DNA of 44,391 nt from positions 1 to 44,391 of IMG/VR virus record IMGVR_UViG_3300044568_003467; one strand, written 5' to 3'. Each line of letters begins with the position of its first letter. Within the stretch, counting starts at the first letter, position 1. A program made the position numbers and the translations under genes. The notes below the pieces were generated by a model. It was not told the DNA's origin. It saw only the letters and a list, made by a program, of their open reading frames with translations, and did no database searches. Below are positions 25,574-32,116 of this stretch, one piece after another. The DNA is from a virus.

Positions 25574-28141
25574 ATGGCACAAGTTAATAGAATTTCTTCA
25601 TTTAAGAGCTTTACTGAGGTTAAGAATCAGGAGGCTACAATGAAACTAAGAGAAACAAACAATGCAAAAAGACAGGAAACTGTTGGTAAAATTGGAGCAA
25701 TCCTTGATGAAATGGGACTAACTTCTCTATCTGAATTGGATGAAGAGAAAAAACAAGCACTAATTAACAAAATGTTTGGGAATGTTTCAGAAGATGAAGC
25801 AGAAGATATTGAAGACGAACTTAATAAACTAGGAGAACCTGAAGAACTTGAAGAAGGAAATGCTTTTATTTATGCGGCTGCAAAGGCTAAAAATGCTGGA
25901 AAGAAAACGTTTCAGTTTAATGGTAAAACATATAAAGTAACTTTAAAAACTGATACAGGTCTTAAAGAAGGTAGTGAGTTTGGAGAAGATGAATTTGAAG
26001 TTGATGGAGAGACTTACGAAATTGAAGAGGCTAAAAGAACCAAATTTACTGGTAAAACCGCAAACGACCTATATACTCAAATTGGTGGAAAACCTGTAGA
26101 AGTTTTTATTGGAAATGATTGGTACTCAGTTAACCCTGCAGAATTAAAAGGTGACAAAGGTGATTCTTTTATAGGATATACTCAAGATGGTTCTGACCAT
26201 GAGTTCTATCTTAAAGATATTAGTTTTATACAAGAATCAGTAGAATCTATTGATGAAGCCCGTTCAATTGCTAAAATTCAATATGACTGGTCTAAACTGA
26301 CAACTTCAATGCAGGCTACCGCTCAAAATTGGAAAGCTGCCGAAGGGTCCGCCAAAGAAATGTTACTTGGAAAATTAAAAGAGATGACCGCTCAAAAGAA
26401 AGCCCTAGAAGCTGAATTGGATGCGACAATCGCTGATAAAGACAAAGACCTAGAATTAGTAGTTTCTGAAGCATTTAACCGATTACCAAAAGATGTTATT
26501 GGAAATGAATTATATTTAGCTTCAAAAAACTTAGCTAATTTCTATCAAAATACTTCAGCAGGTCGCGATATTGATACTGGCGTAATCGATACTATTATTA
26601 GAAACTTAGAAAAAGTTAAAAAATCTGTAAAGAAATTTAACAGTAAAGAAGAAGTTGCTGGAACTGTTTATGAAGGAGAAGTATTATTATTTGATGAAAT
26701 AGGAACGGAATTAGAAGCTCTTAAAAAGAAAATATCTGGCTTAATGAAAAGCGCAACAGATAAAAAATGGGTTTCAGCATTAGGTGCTGCTTCATCTGCA
26801 CTTTCTAACTTAGATAGAAATTTAAGTCAATCAGATTCTAAATTAGGAGCTATTATTACTGAAGCTAATCTATATGAAGCTAAAGCAAAAGACCTAAAAC
26901 CAAATCATAAATACACATCAGACTACGGTGAAGTTACATTCATCAAATTAAATCCTGATGGTAAAACTATGAAGTTGCATTCAAAAGAAACTGGAGAAAT
27001 TAAAACAGATATTTCAAATGCATACAATATGGAATTAATTGAATCAGTAGTTAATGAAGCTGAAAAGTTCAAAAGCACTAAAGATTTCATAGATTTCTTA
27101 GAGGAAATTGATGGTATGCCAGAGGTTAGAATCAAAAGAATCATGGGAGACGATTACATTGATACTCCAGGAGGTTTCAGAGATGAGGCAGATGATTACG
27201 ATAATGACATCGAAGAGTATACCCTTTCTAACATGGGTCGTAAAGAGTTTGATAAACTTAGAACATGGTGGGAAAACAATGTTCAAGAATCTTTAACTGA
27301 AGGTCAAGATCCAAGCGCAGAAAAAACAAGTAGAGCTGAACAATTAAAAAAATTAAAAGCCTTTAAAGCTCGCCAAGAAGAAACAGAAAAACTTAAAAAA
27401 CTACAAGCAAAAAGAGCTAAAGTTAATGAAGCTGAAGTTAGTTCTGATGATGAATTTAAAGAATATGCAATGGCTGTTTTGAAAAAAGCATTTGCTAATG
27501 ACTTTGATGAAGCAAAAGCTGGAGAAGTAGTTGATGGAATTCTTAAAAAATGTGGAGATGATTACGGAGCTGCAGTTGGAATGCTAACAAGTTCTCTTGG
27601 AGAATCAGCTACCAATGAAGCATTTGATGCAGATAAAAGAGTTGCTGAATTAGCTAAATTATTAAAGAAACAAAAATTTGTAGGGTCAGTATATCCAGAA
27701 GGAGATACAATTAAAGTGTTCGTAGATTCTGGTGATGTAGGAACTACAATGATGTGGGATGATGACGAACCTGGTAAAGTTAGAATGGAATGTGAAGACG
27801 ATTCATATTCAGAAACTATTGATGACACTAATGACGTAGTATTAAACTTCTTTTCAAATCTTGATGATTCAGTTGACGAATCAGTAGTTACTGAAGCATT
27901 TGATGCAAACTACTGGGAAGATTATCAAGATAAATCTCCAAAAATAACATCTGCATCTAAAGTAGCAAATGCTGTTGAAGATTGTGTTTGGGATTGGAAT
28001 GATAATAATGAAAATGGCAAAGAAAATGAAGTTAGTAAAGCTGGAGAACAGAAAGTAATGAACCTTGCCCATGATTTCTTTAAAGCAAAAGGATATATCT
28101 CATTTGATATTATTGATGCAATGATAGCTCAGGAATCTTAA
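25574..28141 (+). CDS. Mosaic internal-head-type protein with many putative prohead-protease sites
   Basis: This acidic 855-residue protein begins MAQVNRISSFKSFTEVKNQEA, which contains a CTS-like F-K-S-F-T-E block. Sites of the form hydrophobic-x-E-(A/G) recur at about residues 151-153 (EEA), 226-229 (IDEA), 297-300 (VSEA), 428-431 (ITEA), 493-496 (VNEA), 574-577 (LTEG), 617-620 (VNEA), 680-683 (TNEA) and 772-775 (VTEA), often preceded by ES-V-V or ES. They split it into compact segments of roughly 40-130 residues: helical (243-300, 310-425), beta-rich (432-490, 684-770) and highly charged (577-617). T4 gp21 protease cuts after (L/I)-x-E, so I infer a packaged polyprotein or scaffold-core component. 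No enzyme motif is recognised. It is followed by its own terminator. Confidence 0.6.
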   Translation: MAQVNRISSFKSFTEVKNQEATMKLRETNNAKRQETVGKIGAILDEMGLTSLSELDEEKKQALINKMFGNVSEDEAEDIEDELNKLGEPEELEEGNAFIYAAAKAKNAGKKTFQFNGKTYKVTLKTDTGLKEGSEFGEDEFEVDGETYEIEEAKRTKFTGKTANDLYTQIGGKPVEVFIGNDWYSVNPAELKGDKGDSFIGYTQDGSDHEFYLKDISFIQESVESIDEARSIAKIQYDWSKLTTSMQATAQNWKAAEGSAKEMLLGKLKEMTAQKKALEAELDATIADKDKDLELVVSEAFNRLPKDVIGNELYLASKNLANFYQNTSAGRDIDTGVIDTIIRNLEKVKKSVKKFNSKEEVAGTVYEGEVLLFDEIGTELEALKKKISGLMKSATDKKWVSALGAASSALSNLDRNLSQSDSKLGAIITEANLYEAKAKDLKPNHKYTSDYGEVTFIKLNPDGKTMKLHSKETGEIKTDISNAYNMELIESVVNEAEKFKSTKDFIDFLEEIDGMPEVRIKRIMGDDYIDTPGGFRDEADDYDNDIEEYTLSNMGRKEFDKLRTWWENNVQESLTEGQDPSAEKTSRAEQLKKLKAFKARQEETEKLKKLQAKRAKVNEAEVSSDDEFKEYAMAVLKKAFANDFDEAKAGEVVDGILKKCGDDYGAAVGMLTSSLGESATNEAFDADKRVAELAKLLKKQKFVGSVYPEGDTIKVFVDSGDVGTTMMWDDDEPGKVRMECEDDSYSETIDDTNDVVLNFFSNLDDSVDESVVTEAFDANYWEDYQDKSPKITSASKVANAVEDCVWDWNDNNENGKENEVSKAGEQKVMNLAHDFFKAKGYISFDIIDAMIAQES

Positions 28142-28158
28142 AAATAATCTAAATAAAT

Positions 28159-28190
28159 AATACCTGATGTTTTACCATGTCAGGTATTTT
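28159..28190 (+). terminator. Rho-independent terminator after the 855-residue mosaic gene
   Basis: AATACCTGA (28159-28167) pairs with TCAGGTATT (28180-28188) around a 12-base loop, followed by a short T-rich run. Confidence 0.8.
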
Positions 28191-28203
28191 TATTATATTT
28201 ACA
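28191..28203 (+). promoter_or_regulatory. Putative promoter core TATTATATTTACA
   Basis: This 13-mer immediately follows a terminator and lies two bases before the ATG at 28206. The core TTATATTTACA recurs before the small genes at 39145 and 39424. It resembles the TAnnTTTG -7 element of Bacteroidota promoters. The recurrence is seen directly; promoter activity is inferred. Confidence 0.4.
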
Positions 28204-28205
28204 CT

Positions 28206-28655
28206 ATGAAGCATATTAAACTATACGAAGAATTTCTTAACGAAGGTGTTAGCAATATTACTGCATATCATACTTCCGGTACTAAAATTTCTTCTTTTAA
28301 ACCTGCTTCTGTTTGGGTAACAACAAACCTTGAGTTTGCTAAAGCGTACCAAGACAATGCAATTGATGAAGGTCGAGATGCATATACATATGAAATAAGA
28401 GTTTCAGGAAACATACTTACACAAGATGCAGCAAGTGAGTTATCAGAAACATTAGGAATAGATTTTGAAGATTTAATTGCAGATCTTACGGGTAATCCTG
28501 ATGTAAAAGAACGTACACTGTTAATTAAACCTTTTATTGGAAAGTGTGATGGTTTTTTTCACTGGGATTACGATCCAAGAGACTGGGGCGATGGAGAATC
28601 TTTATTAGTTTTTAACCCTGCAAAACATGCAAAAATAATAAAACAAATATATTAA
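28206..28655 (+). CDS. CTS-tagged ADP-ribosyltransferase-like protein
   Basis: The start is placed at ATG 28206 (149 residues) because MKHIKLYEEFLNE then aligns with the start of several neighbours; an upstream ATG at 28167 lies inside the terminator. After this CTS-like leader, ITAYHTS (18-24), VWVTTNLEFAKAYQDNA (36-52), YTYEIRVSGNIL and ESLLVFNPAKHAKII (131-145) follow the layout of small ADP-ribosyltransferase-like domains: YHTS strand, FxT-x-x-x-x-A-x-x-Y helix, and a late Glu before a (V/F)(F/N)P strand. His22, Thr39/40 and Glu131 would be the H-(Y/T)-E equivalents. T4 Alt is an ADP-ribosyltransferase packaged through a CTS and injected to modify host RNA polymerase; this may be an analogue. 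The ART call is by pattern and moderate. Confidence 0.5.
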   Translation: MKHIKLYEEFLNEGVSNITAYHTSGTKISSFKPASVWVTTNLEFAKAYQDNAIDEGRDAYTYEIRVSGNILTQDAASELSETLGIDFEDLIADLTGNPDVKERTLLIKPFIGKCDGFFHWDYDPRDWGDGESLLVFNPAKHAKIIKQIY

Positions 28656-28656
28656 A

Positions 28657-28929
28657 ATGAAACATATAAAACTATTCGAAAATTTTATTAATGAATCAGC
28701 ATATTCAGAAAGAAAAACAGCCCTGTCGATTAAACAAACAACACTGTCTAATAAAAGAAAAGAACTATCAAATAAAATAAGTGAGCTAAATAAAAAACCA
28801 AGAACTCCAAAAATCGCGTTACAAATTCAAATTGCAAATCTTAAAATTGCTGCTTCGGATCTTGAACTTAAAAAATTAAAATTGGATTTTAACATACTTG
28901 ATTTAAGTAACAAAATGAGCAATCTATAA
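28657..28929 (+). CDS. CTS-tagged small coiled-coil protein
   Basis: This is a 90-residue protein, one base after the previous stop. The CTS-like leader MKHIKLFENFINES (1-14) is followed by a Lys/Leu/Ser-rich helix with heptad spacing (about 20-90; KQTTLSNKRKELSNKISELN and LKIAASDLELKKLKLDFNIL). The short PRTPK break suggests a helical hairpin. The net charge is strongly basic, a property shared with DNA-compacting internal head proteins. I do not recognise a family. The identical leader and tight packing in the CTS-gene run argue that it is real and packaged with them. Confidence 0.6.
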   Translation: MKHIKLFENFINESAYSERKTALSIKQTTLSNKRKELSNKISELNKKPRTPKIALQIQIANLKIAASDLELKKLKLDFNILDLSNKMSNL

Positions 28930-28931
28930 AT

Positions 28932-30221
28932 ATGAAAACAAGAATCCTTAATTTTAGCCGTTTCATAACTGAAAAATACGAAACCAAACTAAATGAGAAG
29001 TTGTTATTAGAAGGTGGAGCGGCTGGACATATGTCCCATCCATTCGATAATAATGACCTAACATTTGGAGACTTCAAGAATATGATTATTGGTGGACTTC
29101 AAGGAGAATTAAACTTCGAAGAGGAGCCTACTGAAAAAACAGATGGTCAAAACGTATTTGCAACTATTCAAAATGGCGAGGTAAAATTTGCCAGAAATAA
29201 AACTGAGTTGCAAAACCCTATGAGCCTATCAGATTTTCAAAACAAATTTGAGGGACATGCTAGCAAACTGGTACAAGATACTTTTCAATTTGCAGCTGCT
29301 GATTTAGCAACCCTGCTTATAAAGTTACCGGTAGAGACTCAAGACGAAGTGTTCCAGAATGGCCTAAACTTCATGAACATGGAGTTGATATATTCTGCGA
29401 ATCCTAACGTTATTCACTATGATGTTGATGTAATTCAATTCCATGGTATCAAGAAGACTGATGGTGCTGGAAATATAGTTGGAGATGACAATAGTGCGGC
29501 AAAAAGTGTTAGTGGAGTACTTAAATCCTTAAACGCTAATGTTGGAAAAACATTTACAATTATCCCTCCTCAGGTTATTAAACTACAAAAAGACATAAAC
29601 TTTGAAGAGAATCAGACCAAATTCTTAGGAAAACTTGAAGCTCTTAAAAATCGTTATAATTTAACCGATGCTGATGCGGTTGCTCGCTACCATGAAATGT
29701 GGTGGAGAGAACAAATTGAAAACTTATTCGGTGACCTACCACAAAATATCAAAGAGGGTCTATTACTTAGATGGGCTTACGATGACAAGAAAACATTAAA
29801 CCTTCGTTCATTGGACAAAGAATTAAGTGCATCACAATCAGAAGCCGTTAAGAAGTTTGATAAAGAAGACGTTAAAAAGAAATTCAAAGAAAACATTCGA
29901 CCATTTGAAGACCTTTTCTTAGAATTGGGAAGTGTTATCTTAAAGAATGCAAGTAATTTTGTTGCTGCTTCGCCAGACAAAGAAATGCAAAGGCTACATA
30001 CTGAAATCCGAACCGAAGCCGACAAGATTAAACTTAATGGAGATGTAACTCAAATCGAAAAGGTTGCAAAAGAACTTGACCGATTAGAGAGAATTGGAGG
30101 AATCCAATCTATTATACCGACTGAAGGTATTGTATTCTCATACAAAGGACATATGTACAAATTAACAGGAACATTCGCTGCAATTAATCAATTAATGGGA
30201 ATCATAAAATACGGAAGATAA
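28932..30221 (+). CDS. CTS-tagged nucleotidyltransferase/ligase-like protein (DUF6267-like)
   Basis: This is a 429-residue protein. The leader MKTRILNFSRFITE plus LNE (20-22) and LLLEGGAAG (24-32) give CTS-like and possible cleavage sites. The body then starts HMSHPFDNNDLTFGDFKNMI, which I associate with the phage family DUF6267. Covalent nucleotidyltransferase motifs are visible: motif I K69-T-D-G in EPTEKTDGQNVFATI, an Arg at FARNK (88), motif III NMELIY (149-154), motif IV EGIVFSYKG (398-406) and motif V YKLTG (409-413). An ATP-dependent RNA or DNA ligase-type adenylation reaction is therefore likely. No OB-fold C-terminal domain is obvious. The stop overlaps the next ATG (TAATG), pairing it with the ligase-NMNAT fusion. 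Confidence 0.65.
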   Translation: MKTRILNFSRFITEKYETKLNEKLLLEGGAAGHMSHPFDNNDLTFGDFKNMIIGGLQGELNFEEEPTEKTDGQNVFATIQNGEVKFARNKTELQNPMSLSDFQNKFEGHASKLVQDTFQFAAADLATLLIKLPVETQDEVFQNGLNFMNMELIYSANPNVIHYDVDVIQFHGIKKTDGAGNIVGDDNSAAKSVSGVLKSLNANVGKTFTIIPPQVIKLQKDINFEENQTKFLGKLEALKNRYNLTDADAVARYHEMWWREQIENLFGDLPQNIKEGLLLRWAYDDKKTLNLRSLDKELSASQSEAVKKFDKEDVKKKFKENIRPFEDLFLELGSVILKNASNFVAASPDKEMQRLHTEIRTEADKIKLNGDVTQIEKVAKELDRLERIGGIQSIIPTEGIVFSYKGHMYKLTGTFAAINQLMGIIKYGR

Positions 30222-32092
30222 TGGCATTACAGAAATTAAGAGAGTATTTTAACGAAACCAATAGAGAAACCTTTATTGAAATGTTAAAAAATAGGGTGTT
30301 AGTAACTGAGAAAGTTTCTGCACCTACATTTCTTGTTAAAAGAAATCTTGATGGATTTGAATATTTTAAATCTTCAAATTCAGACAAATTAAATCTAGTT
30401 GACCGAACTATTATCTCCCTATATGAGATTGCAATCAACTACATGCAAAGTTTGCCAAGTGAAACTAAAGGTCAAATGCCAATCGATTGGAGATTTGGAT
30501 TTGAATACCTTCCGGAAGTTAATGTATCTAAAATTAAATACATCAAAACTCCAAAAAATAATCTAATCTTAACCCATATCCAACAGCTTGGAGAAGGTAA
30601 TAAGGTTAAGAAAACTATAAATGACCCAGTTATCCTAAATAAATGGGCAAAAATTCTTGATGTTCAACAGCCAAGCGTAATTTTTGATGGCTATTTATCT
30701 CAATTACAACGGGATGAATTACTTGAAGTACTTGGAATGAGCGATAGAGAATTTAGCGAATCATTTGACTATTTGCCGGAAACAAAAGACAAGAATAGTT
30801 TTACTAGTAAAATAGTTAAACTTTTTAACAATAGTGCTTTTGAAACTGCCTTAAATTCTGACATTGAAGACGAATTTGATGGATTAGTTGTTAATTTTAT
30901 TGATGAAAAATCTATTAAATCTTTTAAATTAGAGGACTTTATCCGAAAAACTGCAGTTGATAACTCTTCAAGTCACATGTATCAAATTGCAGTCACTGAC
31001 TTCTTAGAATTTATAACTCAATTTAAAATTGATGAAGTACAATTGGAAGATGAAAGAGCCGATTATAGATACCTTGAAATAATGTCGATTATATTTAATG
31101 AATATGTTGACAAAAACTCTTCAAAATATATTGGAGTTAATTTTGAAAGTGCTGAATTTTCATCAGCCCAATCTTTTAAATTAAACTCAAAATATATTAC
31201 TGATGAAAAAACCTTAAAATATGTTTCTAACGATATTTTAGCAGAACTTTTTAAAATGATTTTAGGTTCTTTTAGAAAGAAGCGAACAAAAACATCAGAC
31301 TTAATAGATGAGGACACTATGGAACGTTTAAATGAAATAATTGAAAAAATCAACGAGAAAATATTTATTGAAAACACTGATGAAAATTCAATTTATGACT
31401 ATCAAAATTTTATGTTGCGTGATAGGATTAAATCTTCAGTTAACTTAAATGAGGCACTTAAACTTGACCATGTTGAACAAGGAAAACAACCAGTAAATAT
31501 GTTTGTTGGGCGATTCCAACCATTTACACTGGGACATGCAAAGGTTTTAGAGACTATACATAAGGAGAATGGTTATCCAGTTGTTGTATTCCTTGTTAAA
31601 GCAAAAACCAAAAAGAAAGGTGATGAATTTAGCAGACCATACGATGAGAAAACCCAAATCGAAATGTTTAAAAACGTTCAAAAACAATATCCATTCCTAA
31701 AAGAAATATTTGTTATTCCAACTGGAGGTATTGATGTTATGTTTAATGAAATGAGACCTAAATACGAACCAGTACTTTGGGGAACGGGAAGTGATCGAAT
31801 GACAAGTTACGGTTATCAAGTAAACAACGATGCATATAGAGACCAATTAAACTGTAGAGCTGATTTTGGACTTTTTGAAATTCCAAGAAATGACGACGAT
31901 ATTTCAGCTACTGCAGTTAGAAATGCCTTATTAGATGGTGATGAAAAACTATTTAACAATCTAACACCAAAGGCAGTTCATGGAATGTACAATGAACTAA
32001 AATCTAAAATTGAAGATTCTATGGGAGTTGTTGCTGAAGGATTTACCAATGATATTATGACATTCGAACAATTTATTAATAAAGATATATAA
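30221..32092 (+). CDS. Fusion of ligase-like domain and NMN adenylyltransferase (NadM-like)
   Basis: This is a 623-residue protein. The N-terminal part looks like a second RNA-ligase-type nucleotidyltransferase: TEKVSAPTFLVKR (29-41, motif I Lys31 but without the usual x-D-G), DWRFGFEYL (89-97, motif III-like), FDGLVVNF (219-226, motif IV) and SFKLEDF (234-240, motif V). A helical linker ends with VNLNEA at 407-412, a possible protease site. The C-terminal domain has GRFQPFTLGHAKVL (430-443; the H-x-G-H-type nucleotide-binding motif) and ISATAVRNAL (561-570; the IS-x-T-x-x-R motif), typical of NadM/NMNAT enzymes making NAD from NMN and ATP. The extreme C-terminus (MTFEQFINKDI) resembles a CTS. 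It is translationally coupled to the preceding ligase-like gene. Confidence 0.7.
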   Translation: MALQKLREYFNETNRETFIEMLKNRVLVTEKVSAPTFLVKRNLDGFEYFKSSNSDKLNLVDRTIISLYEIAINYMQSLPSETKGQMPIDWRFGFEYLPEVNVSKIKYIKTPKNNLILTHIQQLGEGNKVKKTINDPVILNKWAKILDVQQPSVIFDGYLSQLQRDELLEVLGMSDREFSESFDYLPETKDKNSFTSKIVKLFNNSAFETALNSDIEDEFDGLVVNFIDEKSIKSFKLEDFIRKTAVDNSSSHMYQIAVTDFLEFITQFKIDEVQLEDERADYRYLEIMSIIFNEYVDKNSSKYIGVNFESAEFSSAQSFKLNSKYITDEKTLKYVSNDILAELFKMILGSFRKKRTKTSDLIDEDTMERLNEIIEKINEKIFIENTDENSIYDYQNFMLRDRIKSSVNLNEALKLDHVEQGKQPVNMFVGRFQPFTLGHAKVLETIHKENGYPVVVFLVKAKTKKKGDEFSRPYDEKTQIEMFKNVQKQYPFLKEIFVIPTGGIDVMFNEMRPKYEPVLWGTGSDRMTSYGYQVNNDAYRDQLNCRADFGLFEIPRNDDDISATAVRNALLDGDEKLFNNLTPKAVHGMYNELKSKIEDSMGVVAEGFTNDIMTFEQFINKDI

Positions 32093-32116
32093 AACATAAA
32101 TAAATATAAAAATACT

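Noticed and set aside
28167-28205. Earlier ATG (28167) for the ART-like gene
   Set aside because: It falls inside the terminator hairpin and upstream of the promoter-like box; ATG 28206 gives a leader matching the other genes.
30221-30260. MALQKLREYFNETN at the start of the ligase-NMNAT fusion as a full capsid-targeting leader
   Set aside because: Only the Y-F-N-E core fits; the Met-Lys and second aromatic spacing are missing, so it is not counted among the clear leaders.
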